A DNA stretch of 43,962 nucleotides from Sulfurovum sp. (GCA_027063305.1 JAMORY010000023.1:1-43962), one strand, 5' to 3'; numbered from the stretch's first letter, positions 16,865 through 27,716 are shown. Numbers and translations: made by a program. Notes: generated from the letters alone by a model not told the origin.

Positions 16865-19345
16865 GTGGAAAGAGTCAAACAAGAGATTGAAGCCCTATTG
16901 TATGAAAACGCATCGGATCTTGAGATCGCCAAGGTGTTGAAACGTGAGATCAAAGCCTACTTTGCAACACTGGAAGAGACCTTCTCGACAACTAGTGGGA
17001 AGGATTTTCTTCTTAAGCATACCAAGCGTATCGATACCTTCTTAAAACTGATCTACAAAGTTGCGCTACGGTCGATGTTCCAAGACTACCTACCGATGAG
17101 AAACTCTATTCCCATTGCACTGGTCGCACTGGGAAGCTACGGAAGGGAGCAGCTCTGTGTCTACTCCGATATCGACTTGATGATCGTCTATAAGGATATT
17201 CCAGGATACCATGTCAAAGAGCTTATTGAGAAGATCCTCTATATCTTATGGGACGCGGGATTAAAGCTAGGACATCGCGTCCATACGGTCGAAGAGCTTT
17301 ACGAGGTTTCCAAAACAGATATCACGATCAAAACGGCATTGATCGAGTCACGCTTCATTGAGGGGTCTCACTTTATCTGGACAGAGACACAAAATGCCAT
17401 CAGTCAGATAAGGCATGATGATATTCGTGGTTTCATAGAGCAAAAACTCGAAGAGCAGGCACTAAAGCACCGTAAGTTCCCATTGACGATGGAGCCGAAC
17501 CTTAAAGAGGGGGTCGGTGGTTTTCGTGATGCGAACCTTGTCTTTTGGATCGGAAAAGCGATCTACAATGTCAATACGATCAAAGATCTTCCTGTGAACA
17601 TTGTAGAAGAGAAAGAGTATCGCCCTTTCCGTATCGCACTGGAGTTCCTCTTTCGTGTACGTTCCGCTCTGCATCTTGCAACAAAAAAGAAAGAGGATCG
17701 GCTACGTATCGACCTGATCCCCACCATTGCAAAACTTTTAGGATATGAAGAGAGTCAGCAAGGGTATTTAAAATTTGCGAAAAAGGTTACCGAATCATTA
17801 AAGATCATTCGTCTTTATAGTACGATATGGTTGGAGAAACTGACACGTAAGTATATGACCATCCCTTCGGACAAACCCTATGTCTACGCAAAAGGAAAAG
17901 AGTTCAATACCATGCTCAAACACCTTTGTAAAGAGGCGAAGAAGCCTTTCCGTGCACACCCGACACTTATGCGTGCACTTATCGATGCACCTAAACCCGA
18001 ACGTCCCGATAGCGCACTCTATCAGACCATCAGAACGATCTTCTATCAACCCAACGCTTACGATATTCTATGCACACTCTCTTTTGCAAGACTGCTACGC
18101 TATACCATACCACCTATCAAAAAAGTGGTCGATCTGCCACAGTTCGACGGCTATCACCAATATGCTGTCGATATTCATTCACTACAGAGTGTCTATCACC
18201 TTGAGCATATTGAAGATCAAAACATTGCACAACTCTATGGAGGATTGAGCAAGGATGAACGGGCTATGTTAAAACTGGTGACATTCTTGCATGATGCAGG
18301 AAAAGGCAGAAAACGAGACCACCATTATGTTGGGGCTTCATTGTTCAAGATATTCGCACAAAAACTCCAGATAGACACCTCACTCATAGAGATGGGAGAG
18401 CGACTGATACAGTACCATACCCTAATGAGCAATATTGCACAAAGAGAGGATCTCTACAGTGAAAAGGTGATCTTTGGATTTGCTTCGCACTTTCCGAACA
18501 AAAAACTGCTTGATATGATCTATATTCTCACCTATGCCGATATGCGTGGGGTGGGTGGAGATGTCTACAACTCTTTTACTGCCGAGTTGATCCACACTCT
18601 CTATAAACATGCACTGGAGGTACTTGGACGGACCGCAATGCTTGATGAGGCGGCAAAACGTGCAAAAAAAGAACAAGCACTTAAGCGTCACGAAGCATTT
18701 AAAGCTTTGAAGAAAAGTCAACAGAAGAAGATACTGCAAATGCCTTCAAACCTTCTTTTTTTACGCTATAAGCCCGAACGTATCATTGAAATTTCCAAAA
18801 ATGCTTTTGAGACACAACACTATACCTACGTTATTCACAACGAGCCCTACTTGACAATAGAGATCATTCGTTCAGGTTCACTCAATCTTAGTTACCTTCT
18901 TGGGAGACTCACCCATTTAGAGGTAGTGAACATGGATATTAGCAAGCTTTTCAATGAGCTCAAATATTTCAAGATCGATTTCGCCACCAAAGTTGACCAA
19001 AGTGACATCCCTTTAATCGAACAGATCATCGCAGATGCGTTCGACCCGACCAAGAAAAGTATCGATACTGTTCCAACAATTCACCCTAAGGATATCGATA
19101 TTGATTGTGAACACTCCAAAAGCTATGCGATCATGCATCTGCGTACCAAAAATCAGCAGGGGCTTCTAGCATACGTCATCGACCTCTTCGACCAAATGGG
19201 GATCGATATTGTAACAGCGAAGATTCATACGCTTAAAAATAGAGTACGCGATATGTTCCTCATCGAAAAGAATGGAAACTTTTGCCATAATACGGAACTT
19301 ATTATTGAAAAACTGACTACCAAGAACAAGGGAGTGGAGATATAA
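16865..19345 (+). CDS. glnD: [Protein-PII] uridylyltransferase/uridylyl-removing enzyme
   Basis: An 826-residue GlnD, the glutamine sensor that adds UMP to PII signal proteins when nitrogen is short and removes it when glutamine is plentiful. Domains in order: nucleotidyltransferase with ALGSYGREQLCVYSDIDLM (about 75-110), helical linker, HD phosphohydrolase with LHDAGKGRKRDHH (about 475) and two C-terminal ACT domains, the last around SYAIMHLRTKNQQGLLAYVIDLF. The start is taken as GTG at 16865 because AGGAG (16852-16856) is 8 nt upstream; an earlier GTG at 16856 overlaps that site and is unlikely. The stop is immediately followed by the glmS ATG. Confidence 0.95.
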   Translation: MERVKQEIEALLYENASDLEIAKVLKREIKAYFATLEETFSTTSGKDFLLKHTKRIDTFLKLIYKVALRSMFQDYLPMRNSIPIALVALGSYGREQLCVYSDIDLMIVYKDIPGYHVKELIEKILYILWDAGLKLGHRVHTVEELYEVSKTDITIKTALIESRFIEGSHFIWTETQNAISQIRHDDIRGFIEQKLEEQALKHRKFPLTMEPNLKEGVGGFRDANLVFWIGKAIYNVNTIKDLPVNIVEEKEYRPFRIALEFLFRVRSALHLATKKKEDRLRIDLIPTIAKLLGYEESQQGYLKFAKKVTESLKIIRLYSTIWLEKLTRKYMTIPSDKPYVYAKGKEFNTMLKHLCKEAKKPFRAHPTLMRALIDAPKPERPDSALYQTIRTIFYQPNAYDILCTLSFARLLRYTIPPIKKVVDLPQFDGYHQYAVDIHSLQSVYHLEHIEDQNIAQLYGGLSKDERAMLKLVTFLHDAGKGRKRDHHYVGASLFKIFAQKLQIDTSLIEMGERLIQYHTLMSNIAQREDLYSEKVIFGFASHFPNKKLLDMIYILTYADMRGVGGDVYNSFTAELIHTLYKHALEVLGRTAMLDEAAKRAKKEQALKRHEAFKALKKSQQKKILQMPSNLLFLRYKPERIIEISKNAFETQHYTYVIHNEPYLTIEIIRSGSLNLSYLLGRLTHLEVVNMDISKLFNELKYFKIDFATKVDQSDIPLIEQIIADAFDPTKKSIDTVPTIHPKDIDIDCEHSKSYAIMHLRTKNQQGLLAYVIDLFDQMGIDIVTAKIHTLKNRVRDMFLIEKNGNFCHNTELIIEKLTTKNKGVEI

Positions 19346-21154
19346 ATGTGCGGTATTGTAGGATATATTGGACCAAAAGAAAAAAAAGAGATCCTGTTAG
19401 ACGGATTACAGGAGCTTGAGTATAGAGGATATGACTCTGCCGGAATTGCGATCATCGAGGGGAGCAACCTCCATCAGTTCAAAGCGATCGGAAAACTTGA
19501 GAACCTTAGAGAGAAAACGAAGAACTATCACTCTGAAGGCTTTGGTATCTCAATCGGGCATACGCGATGGGCGACACACGGTAAGCCTACAGAGCTCAAC
19601 GCCCATCCTCATCTAGGACAATACTCATACGTCGTACATAACGGGATCATAGAGAACTATCAGGCGTTAAAAGAGGAGTTGCAAAGTGAGGGAGTTGACT
19701 TTCTTAGTCAGACAGATACCGAAACTATCGTACATCTTTTTGAAAAGTACCACAATGAAGGGATGGAGCCGTTCGAGGCATTCAAAACGACCGTAAGCCG
19801 TTTGGAAGGTGCTTATGCCACTCTACTCATCTCCGAAGTTGCTCCCGATACGATCTTCTTTGCAAAGAACGGTTCTCCGATGCTTATTGGTTTTGACGGG
19901 AATGAAGTCTACTTTGCCTCCTCGGATACACCCATTATCGGAAAAGCCAAAGAGGTCTACTACCTTGAAGATGGTGAATATGGATATGTACAAGCCGGAG
20001 AGGTGCACCTTTTTGACAAGAACGGAGAGAAGTCATTCAGTAAACAGACACTCAGTGCCGATAAGATCTCCGCACAAAAGGACGGATACCGCTTCTTTAT
20101 GGAAAAAGAGATCTATGAACAGAGCTATGTTATGACCGAGACAATGATGGGTCGTGTACTGGATGAACATATCAAGCTTGATGAACTTGAAGAGGGTTTC
20201 TTTGACACGATCAATGCCATCAAGATCTGTGCATGCGGAACATCCTACCACTCCGCACTCACCGCAGCATATCTGTTTGAACGTTTGGCAAAAATACGCT
20301 GTGATGTGGAGATCGCTTCGGAGTTCCGCTATAAAGAGCCACTTTTAACAAAAGATACGCTCTTTATCACGATCTCACAAAGCGGTGAGACCGCCGATAC
20401 GCTTGAAGCACTCAAAATGGCAAAGCGTGCCGGTCTCAAAAGCCTGAGTATCTGTAATGTCGACAACTCGTCCATCGTCCGTGAGAGCGATGCGGCCATC
20501 CTAACCCGTGCAGGGATAGAAAAAGGCGTTGCCAGCACCAAAGCATTTGCAACACAGACCATGGTACTTTGGATGCTATCACTCTATGTGGGGCAGGTGA
20601 AAGGAACGATCACCACAGAAACGCTCAGAAGTGAAATCGATGCAATGCGCCACACCCCTAAAGCATTGGTCGTGACCGATACACTTCATGCAAGATTGCA
20701 CCGTCTGAGCAAACGCTACTTGCATGGGCATGGTTTCTTCTTCATTGGACGCGATATTTTCTTCCCTCTTGCACTCGAAGGTGCACTCAAGCTTAAAGAG
20801 ATCAGCTATCTGCATGCCGAAGGATACCCTGCCGGAGAGATGAAACATGGACCTATCGCACTGGCTGACAGTGAACTCTTTACAATTGCCCTGATGCCAA
20901 AGACCCTGCATTATGAGAAGATCAAATCCAATGTCGAAGAGCTCAGTGCACGGGATGCAACCATCTGTGCGATCAGTCCTGAGCCTTTTGAGCTTGCTGA
21001 TGATTTCATTCAGACACAACATAGCTCACACCCGATGGTGGAGTTCTTCGAAATGATGGTGGTCACACAACTGCTTGCACTGGAGATCTCTGTGAGACTT
21101 GGGAATGATGTGGATATGCCGAGGAACTTGGCGAAGTCGGTGACGGTAGAGTAA
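19346..21154 (+). CDS. glmS: Glucosamine-6-phosphate synthase (isomerizing)
   Basis: A 602-residue enzyme that makes glucosamine 6-phosphate from fructose 6-phosphate and glutamine, the first step to UDP-GlcNAc for peptidoglycan and LPS. The N-terminal nucleophile is Cys2 (MCGIVGYIG), followed by the class II amidotransferase region (GHTRWATHG, SQTDTETIVHL). Two SIS domains follow (ACGTSYHSA, SQSGETADTLEALK, SICNV, EGALKLKEISYLHAEGYPAGEMKHGPIAL), and it ends with the typical PRNLAKSVTVE. It abuts glnD without a gap, linking nitrogen sensing with a glutamine-consuming enzyme. Its 3' end is 3 bp from the convergent thiD, leaving no room for a terminator between them. Confidence 0.97.
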   Translation: MCGIVGYIGPKEKKEILLDGLQELEYRGYDSAGIAIIEGSNLHQFKAIGKLENLREKTKNYHSEGFGISIGHTRWATHGKPTELNAHPHLGQYSYVVHNGIIENYQALKEELQSEGVDFLSQTDTETIVHLFEKYHNEGMEPFEAFKTTVSRLEGAYATLLISEVAPDTIFFAKNGSPMLIGFDGNEVYFASSDTPIIGKAKEVYYLEDGEYGYVQAGEVHLFDKNGEKSFSKQTLSADKISAQKDGYRFFMEKEIYEQSYVMTETMMGRVLDEHIKLDELEEGFFDTINAIKICACGTSYHSALTAAYLFERLAKIRCDVEIASEFRYKEPLLTKDTLFITISQSGETADTLEALKMAKRAGLKSLSICNVDNSSIVRESDAAILTRAGIEKGVASTKAFATQTMVLWMLSLYVGQVKGTITTETLRSEIDAMRHTPKALVVTDTLHARLHRLSKRYLHGHGFFFIGRDIFFPLALEGALKLKEISYLHAEGYPAGEMKHGPIALADSELFTIALMPKTLHYEKIKSNVEELSARDATICAISPEPFELADDFIQTQHSSHPMVEFFEMMVVTQLLALEISVRLGNDVDMPRNLAKSVTVE

Positions 21155-21157
21155 GCC

Positions 21158-21961
21158 TTAGAAGATAGGCTCTTTCCGTCCTTTTATCATGCTGCTGTAG
21201 GGTAACTGAAGCATGTTAGCTGCTACTAAACGTTCATATAAAAAGTTCTTTGCATCCTTTACACTCTGAGCAAGCCCTTTACCCTGTGCCAAATGCGTCG
21301 CAATTGCAGAAGAGAGCATACACCCTGTCCCATGCGTATGGGTCGTTTCGACCCTTGGGGTTGAAAAGCGGGTGATCGAAGAGAGTTCTACTAAACAATC
21401 TACCGCATCTTTCTCTATGGTATGTCCTCCTTTAAGCAAAATGTTTCGTGCACCAAGCCCAAAAAGCCCCTCTGCCATCTTAGGCACTTCTGCCGCACTT
21501 CCTTGAAAGTGCGTATGCAATAGCGCATTGGTCTCATCAAGGTTAGGGGTGATCAAACGGCAGAGCGGGAAAAGTTTCATGACCATCTTCTCCACAGCAT
21601 CAGACTCCAGTAATGCTCTCCCACTAGAACTTACCAATACCGTATCCAGTACCACATTGGTCAATTTATAGTGTTTGATCACATCTGCGACCACATCGAT
21701 CAAGGAGGCATTGGCAAGCATTCCTATCTTGACGGCATCTATATGGATATCATTTAAAAGTGTAGTGAGTTGTTGATGTAACATCTTGGCACTGATGGCT
21801 TCAACCCCAAAAACTCCCTGCGAATTCTGTGCCGTAACTGCCGTAACAGTACTAAGCGCATAGCCACCAAGTGCATGGATCGTTTTGGTATCTATTTGAA
21901 TACCTGCTCCTCCGTAAGGATCAAACCCTGCGATGGTCAATACCGTAGGCGTATGATGCAT
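21158..21961 (-). CDS. thiD: Hydroxymethylpyrimidine/phosphomethylpyrimidine kinase
   Basis: A 267-residue ribokinase-fold kinase that phosphorylates HMP and HMP-P to HMP-PP for thiamine synthesis. TIAGFDPYGGAGIQIDTKT is the substrate-binding N-terminus (GFDPYGGAG in place of the common GSDPSGGAG), with the variants MLAN, TPNLDETNALL and the anion-hole region HTHGTGCMLSSAIA near the end. Last gene of the thiamine operon, separated from thiE by one base. Convergent with glmS. Confidence 0.95.
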   Translation of the reverse strand: MHHTPTVLTIAGFDPYGGAGIQIDTKTIHALGGYALSTVTAVTAQNSQGVFGVEAISAKMLHQQLTTLLNDIHIDAVKIGMLANASLIDVVADVIKHYKLTNVVLDTVLVSSSGRALLESDAVEKMVMKLFPLCRLITPNLDETNALLHTHFQGSAAEVPKMAEGLFGLGARNILLKGGHTIEKDAVDCLVELSSITRFSTPRVETTHTHGTGCMLSSAIATHLAQGKGLAQSVKDAKNFLYERLVAANMLQLPYSSMIKGRKEPIF

Positions 21962-21962
21962 C

Positions 21963-22595
21963 CTATTGGGCCTCTTTGATCGCCTCTATAAGCGCAATTG
22001 TTTGTACTTTGGAAACTTCTCCATCCTCATTAAGCACAGCAGAGATCATCGCAATACCGCTTGCCGCACCACTTTGTACGACTTGTTGAATATTCTTCAG
22101 TGTGATCCCGCCGATCGCTACGATCGGATAGTCCACATACGCTGACCACCGTTTCAGGTTTTCAATACCGACATTCTCATATGCCATCTTCTTGGAGATC
22201 GGCTCGAATATGGGACCTATGGCAAGATAAGAAGGCTCGAACCCCAAAGCGATCTCTATCTCTTTGGGCGTATGTGAACTGATACCCAGTCTCAAACCGG
22301 CATGATAGATCGCTTCAATATCCGCTTCCTGAATATCTTCCTGACCCAGATGTACCCCGTAAGCTCCATATTTGATAGCAAGCTGCCAATAGTCGTTGAG
22401 AAAAAAACGTACATTGTAGGCTTTGGAGAGTTCGATCGCTTTTTTTATTTCTGCTTTAAGCACCTCTCCTTCCATATCTTTCACACGCAGCTGTGCCGTA
22501 GTGACCCCTGCTTCATAAAGCGGTTTCAGCTTATGTGCACGGTCGACAATGGGGTAGAGCCCTAACGGTGTTTCATCACATTTTGGGAATTTCAT
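21963..22595 (-). CDS. thiE: Thiamine-phosphate synthase
   Basis: A 210-residue TIM-barrel enzyme joining HMP-PP and the thiazole phosphate to give thiamine phosphate. Recognisable segments are LYPIVD, TTAQLRVKDMEG, FFLNDYWQLAIKYGAYGVHLGQEDI, LGISSHTPKEIEIAL, YLAIGPIFEP and PIVAIGGITLKN, which line the active site in the family. ATG at 22595 follows AAAGGATAAC. Upstream lies a 166-bp spacer full of palindromic repeats. Confidence 0.95.
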   Translation of the reverse strand: MKFPKCDETPLGLYPIVDRAHKLKPLYEAGVTTAQLRVKDMEGEVLKAEIKKAIELSKAYNVRFFLNDYWQLAIKYGAYGVHLGQEDIQEADIEAIYHAGLRLGISSHTPKEIEIALGFEPSYLAIGPIFEPISKKMAYENVGIENLKRWSAYVDYPIVAIGGITLKNIQQVVQSGAASGIAMISAVLNEDGEVSKVQTIALIEAIKEAQ

Positions 22596-22768
22596 GTTAT
22601 CCTTTCAAATCATACAGGAGACGCGACTTTAGTCGCGTAAGCGGGACTTAAGTCCCGCCTCCATAAACCAAAGCATTGCAAAGCAATGCCTACCAAAATT
22701 ATTCATTATTCATTATTCATTCTTCATTCTTCATCATTCATTCCAATAGTTACCCAAGCAACTATTGA
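22596..22768. repeat. thiG-thiE junction: palindromic and 7-bp tandem repeats
   Basis: In plus coordinates: ACGCGACTTTAGTCGCGT (22621-22638, 8-bp stem, TT loop); GCGGGACTTAAGTCCCGC (22641-22658, perfect 18-nt palindrome); GCATTGC-AAA-GCAATGC (22673-22689); a CCAAAATTATT link; four 7-mers CATTATT/CATTATT/CATTCTT/CATTCTT (22704-22731); and CAATAGTT...AACTATTG (22744-22767), which contains the thiG stop codon. The first two hairpins recur as a pair after thiO (23939-23972), and the third recurs at 25386, 43848 and 43881. Confidence 0.85.
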
Positions 22769-23574
22769 TTCTGGTGCCAAAACGGCGTTCCCACCGTCGG
22801 TGTTGACGGTGAAGCAAGTTCCCGTTCTTGCATGGCTCCCGCTTCATACCCCATACGTCCTGCTTCCACTGTCAAAGCAAATGCTTTTGCCATAGCTACA
22901 GGGTCTTGTGCCAAGGCAACTGCGGAGTTGAGCAATATGCCGTCATACCCCAGTTCCATTGCCTCTATGGCATGGGAAGGTTTTCCAATACCCGCATCGA
23001 CGATCAGAGGTATATTCGGGAATGCTTCTCGGATCGCTTTAAGATTGTACGGGTTCATCAACCCTTTTCCCGAACCAATGGGAGAACCCCAAGGCATCAA
23101 GATGTTACATCCTGCATCGACCAGTTTTTTTGCAACAACAAGATCATCTGTCGTATAGGGGAAGACTTCAAAGCCCTCCTTCACTAATACTTTTGCCGCC
23201 TCTATCGTCTCATAGGGATCAGGCTGAAGGTTGTACTGGTCACCGATAACCTCCAGTTTGATCCAGTTGGTCTTGAAAACCTCCCGTGCCATCTGCGCGA
23301 TGGTGATCGCCTCTTTGGCAGAGTGACATCCTGCCGTGTTGGGAAGCACCTCGATGCCAAGATCACGGATGATCTTCCAGAACCCTTCTCCGGCATCTTT
23401 GTTCACCCCCTGACGACGCAAAGAGACAGTAACCACCTGTGCTCCCGAAGCTTTGATAGACTCTTCCATGATCGCAGGAGAAGGGTAAAGTGCCGAACCG
23501 ATGAACATACGGGATGTCAATGTTTTCCCACCGATATTCCAGCTCTTTTCATTTGTCTCTATGGATTTTGTCAT
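22762..23574 (-). CDS. thiG: Thiazole synthase
   Basis: A 270-residue ThiG that builds the thiazole phosphate of thiamine from DXP, the ThiS thiocarboxylate and dehydroglycine. The Schiff-base lysine is in WIKLEVIGD, and GTxLYPSP-like, [41 protein letters not shown] and [14 protein letters not shown] are family landmarks. ATG at 23574 follows GGAGAAAAA. The stop codon lies inside an 8-bp inverted repeat (22744-22767). Confidence 0.96.
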   Translation of the reverse strand: MTKSIETNEKSWNIGGKTLTSRMFIGSALYPSPAIMEESIKASGAQVVTVSLRRQGVNKDAGEGFWKIIRDLGIEVLPNTAGCHSAKEAITIAQMAREVFKTNWIKLEVIGDQYNLQPDPYETIEAAKVLVKEGFEVFPYTTDDLVVAKKLVDAGCNILMPWGSPIGSGKGLMNPYNLKAIREAFPNIPLIVDAGIGKPSHAIEAMELGYDGILLNSAVALAQDPVAMAKAFALTVEAGRMGYEAGAMQERELASPSTPTVGTPFWHQNQ

Positions 23575-23707
23575 TTTTTCTCCTTGTTTCGTAGGGTAGG
23601 CTTTAGCCTACCGCTCTCTTTACCTTTCAGCATAACATGTGTGTTTTTATGCCAGTTCCCTTTTGTGGTGGGCAATTGCCCACCCTACAATAAACGCGTC
23701 GCGTTTA
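23575..23707. repeat. thiS-thiG junction: three perfect palindromes
   Basis: GGTAGGCT-TT-AGCCTACC (23595-23612), the perfect palindrome GGTGGGCAATTGCCCACC (23667-23684) and TAAACGC-GTC-GCGTTTA (23691-23707). The last one supplies the TAA stop codon of thiS. A weaker hairpin (GCATAA...TTATGC) lies between the first two. None has a U tract that would make it an obvious terminator. Confidence 0.8.
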
Positions 23708-23905
23708 TCCCCCACACACCGGTGCGAGTATCTCCACCTCATCACCATCATGAAGTATCGTCTCTTCATATCTGTCCGAAGCGACAAAGGTCATGTTTAC
23801 CGCTACGGCACCTACACCTTTTTCATACCCCAATGTTTCCATCAGTATTTTTATGTTTATCTCATTCTTAAACGATTTGGGTTCGCCGTTTACGATAATT
23901 TGCAT
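23705..23905 (-). CDS. thiS: Sulfur carrier protein ThiS
   Basis: A 66-residue ubiquitin-like carrier beginning MQIIVNGEPKSF and ending in the required Gly-Gly (VCGG), whose C-terminal thiocarboxylate donates sulfur to the thiazole. The start is taken as ATG at 23905 with AAGGA 8 nt upstream; an in-frame TTG at 23911 is less likely. The thiF adenylyltransferase that activates it is not in this window. The stop codon lies at the edge of a palindrome. Confidence 0.93.
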   Translation of the reverse strand: MQIIVNGEPKSFKNEINIKILMETLGYEKGVGAVAVNMTFVASDRYEETILHDGDEVEILAPVCGG

Positions 23906-23938
23906 TATCAATATCCTTTACTGCAAAATATGAGGAAC

Positions 23939-23972
23939 CGCGACTTTAGTCGCGTAATGGGACTAAAGTCCC
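23939..23972. repeat. thiO-thiS junction: paired hairpins
   Basis: CGCGACT-TT-AGTCGCG (23939-23954) and GGGACT-AA-AGTCCC (23959-23972), separated by TAAT. This is the same two-hairpin order seen at 22621-22658, with one shortened stem and a changed second loop. The thiO stop codon (23963-23965) is inside the second hairpin, so the last codons of thiO are repeat sequence. Confidence 0.85.
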
Positions 23973-25084
23973 AATTCCATACGATACAAAAAGAGCCCCT
24001 CTTTCAACGCTTTTTCAACGATTGCCGGTGCTAGCAGATACCCATGCCGATACAATCCGTTAATACGTGTCAGTCCTACTTCATTCTCGATACGTGGCAG
24101 GTTGTCCTTAAATGCCGGACGGCAGTTGGTCTCCGAGTTGACTACCCTTGCCTCACCAAAATTGGGGTGGACAGTGTAAAGAGCAGAAAGTAGCTCCATA
24201 GATGAGCGTACCGAGATCGGAGAGGTATCTTCACTCTCGATCTCCGTCGCTCCGATAATGTAGCGTTTATAGCCTGTCGTTTGGGAAAGCTTGCAATCCT
24301 TGCAATACTCAAGATCGATCCCTTCACAGCCACTGCCGCGCGGTACGATATAGAGCTTATATCGCGGATGCATCAGACGTGTCGGACGGAAGATATCAAT
24401 ATCATTGGCCTCTACCCACAGTACCTCACCACGCACACCACGCAGGTCGTTAAAATACTCTTTCGCACCCAATCCACGCGTATCGAATACCCAGTCAAAA
24501 TGCTCTTTGCCACGTCTTTTCGTATAGATGGTCTTTGATTCCAGCCTCTCTACAGGCGTATACTCATGAAATGTTACATTCTCGAAACGGTCAAAGTAGT
24601 TGACTGAAAATGCCATGAAGCGTTGTGCATCGACAACCCCTTCATCAGGAATAAAAAAACCTTTTTGATGGGTAAAGAGATCAGGCTCTAGTGCTTGCAT
24701 CTTCGACTGGTCAAGTACTTCGATCTGCTCTGCGGTATCGACTTTTCGTTTTAGCATTCCGATAAAGTGCTCCAGCTCTCCAAGGTCCTGGGGATGGGCG
24801 GTGATCACTGTCCCTTTTTGCAAGTACCCGTCAAAAAGTCCTACCTCTTTAAGCAGAGATGGCCACAGTGCGATAGAGCGATACCCAAGATCGAAGATAA
24901 CCGATTCCGCCGTCTCCAGCTCCGCATAAGGTGCAAGCATTCCTGCAGCGGTAAACCCTGCGGCACTTACTCCCTCTTTGGAGTCTTTGTCAAAGAATGT
25001 AATGGAGAGGTTCTTGTTATGCTGCAACAATTGAAGTGCAACTACACGACCAAGCAAACCTGCTCCTGCTATGGCAATATTCAT
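23963..25084 (-). CDS. thiO: Glycine oxidase ThiO (FAD-dependent)
   Basis: A 373-residue DAO-family flavoprotein with the dinucleotide-binding GAGLLGRVVALQL at the N-terminus, AAGFTAAGMLAPYAE, RGLGAKEYFNDLRGVRGEVLWV and the C-terminal GLYRHGYLLAPAIV that closes the FAD site. It oxidises glycine to dehydroglycine for ThiG, using oxygen. Unlike typical ThiO, the strand after YIVPRG holds an extra stretch of about 20 residues with Cys253, Cys261 and Cys264 (YCKDC) before YIIGAT. The last residues LGL and the stop come from a palindromic repeat. Second gene of the thiamine operon. Confidence 0.9.
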   Translation of the reverse strand: MNIAIAGAGLLGRVVALQLLQHNKNLSITFFDKDSKEGVSAAGFTAAGMLAPYAELETAESVIFDLGYRSIALWPSLLKEVGLFDGYLQKGTVITAHPQDLGELEHFIGMLKRKVDTAEQIEVLDQSKMQALEPDLFTHQKGFFIPDEGVVDAQRFMAFSVNYFDRFENVTFHEYTPVERLESKTIYTKRRGKEHFDWVFDTRGLGAKEYFNDLRGVRGEVLWVEANDIDIFRPTRLMHPRYKLYIVPRGSGCEGIDLEYCKDCKLSQTTGYKRYIIGATEIESEDTSPISVRSSMELLSALYTVHPNFGEARVVNSETNCRPAFKDNLPRIENEVGLTRINGLYRHGYLLAPAIVEKALKEGLFLYRMELGL

Positions 25085-25428
25085 ATATACCCTTTCCCAG
25101 TTTCACAACTTCCTCTTGATACAAAGCGAGGTGTTGTTGTTCTCTTCATTTTTTTTAGAAAAAAACAAAGCAAAATTAGCGAATAGCGGTTCGCATTGCG
25201 AAAATTTCTTTAGAAAAAAAGCGTCACTTTCACAATTTGTGCGGACGATGCTCTTTGCCTTTGTGGCTCCGTTACACTCCGACCACTTCGGTTCCGAAGC
25301 TACAAATGTGAAGCAGTTCACATTTGCTTAACGCTTCTCATCTGCATAAAAAGTGTGAAAGTGACAAAAACAATTTTTTATTGAAGCATTGCCATGCAAT
25401 GCATACCAACACTCCTACTTCCTACCTA
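25085..25428. repeat. 344-bp thiC-thiO spacer rich in inverted repeats
   Basis: No convincing gene is present. A 12-bp inverted repeat, GTCACTTTCACA (25223-25234) and its exact complement (25354-25365), encloses 119 bp. Inside are CTTCGG-TT-CCGAAG (25287-25300) and CAAATGTGAA-GCAG-TTCACATTTG (25303-25326, perfect 10-bp stem). Outside are TTCGC-ATT-GCGAA near 25190 and GCATTGC-CAT-GCAATGC (25386-25402), followed by a degenerate 7-bp array (25411-25438) that runs into thiC and holds its stop codon. The enclosed unit has the layout of a small nonautonomous element, but no target duplication was recognised. Confidence 0.7.
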
Positions 25429-27438
<2,010 letters not shown>

Positions 27439-27480
27439 TTACGCCGGTATCATCCGGGTCAAGTTCAGCGGGTAGATTGT

Positions 27481-27543
27481 CATGGGAGTCAGACCCGCAA
27501 ACGATACATCGCTTTGCGACATATCATTTGAGGTCAGACCCCT
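27481..27543. repeat. Riboswitch repeat, copy 1 (in the CUGAGA-ACCC segment)
   Basis: A 63-bp unit from CATGGGAGTCAGACCC to GGTCAGACCCCT. Its core forms a hairpin of about 12 bp around ACATCGC-TTT-GCGACAT, with G-U pairs when read as minus-strand RNA. It is flanked by ATTGT/AATCT and is about 92% identical to copy 2 in the same orientation. Confidence 0.85.
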
Positions 27544-27558
27544 AATCTTCTCAGCCAT

Positions 27559-27620
27559 CATGGGTTCAGACCCACAAACAATACATCGCTTTGCGACATA
27601 TCATTTGAGGTCAGATCCCT
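27559..27620. repeat. Riboswitch repeat, copy 2 (in the P3 loop)
   Basis: A 62-bp unit from CATGGGTTCAGACCC to GGTCAGATCCCT, sharing the central ATACATCGCTTTGCGACAT hairpin with copy 1 and differing at about five positions. It is flanked by CCAT and ATGG, the two arms of riboswitch stem P3. Confidence 0.85.
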
Positions 27621-27646
27621 ATGGCACCCCGAGAGTTTGAACCACC

Positions 27647-27652
27647 ACTATA
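27647..27652 (-). promoter_or_regulatory. -10 element for the thi operon
   Basis: TATAGT on the minus strand lies 7 bp before the first paired base of the riboswitch, which fits a transcript starting close to the aptamer. No strong -35 hexamer is visible. Confidence 0.5.
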
Positions 27653-27710
27653 GTCAATAAAAGATAAAAATACTCTTAAATAAGATGACTTACCCTAAAG
27701 ATATTTGCAT

Positions 27711-27716
27711 TATAAT
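27711..27716 (+). promoter_or_regulatory. -10 element for the beta-lactamase-family/oleate hydratase operon
   Basis: A perfect TATAAT lies 31 bp before the ATG at 27748, downstream of TTTGCAT. The -35 region (GACTTA, 27687-27692) is poor and 18 bp away. It diverges from the thiC promoter 60 bp away. Confidence 0.55.

Noticed and set aside
25085-25331. Short open frames in the thiC-thiO spacer on both strands
   Set aside because: They arise within palindromic sequence, have no ribosome binding site and no recognisable protein features.
22596-25428. CRISPR array in the thi operon spacers
   Set aside because: Repeats are palindromes of different sequence or contiguous 7-mers; there are no equal-length unique spacers and no cas genes.
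27481-27620. Two-unit CRISPR-like or tRNA-like structure before thiC
   Set aside because: The two repeats are separated by only 15 bp that belong to the TPP riboswitch consensus, and no cloverleaf with CCA-type acceptor is formed.
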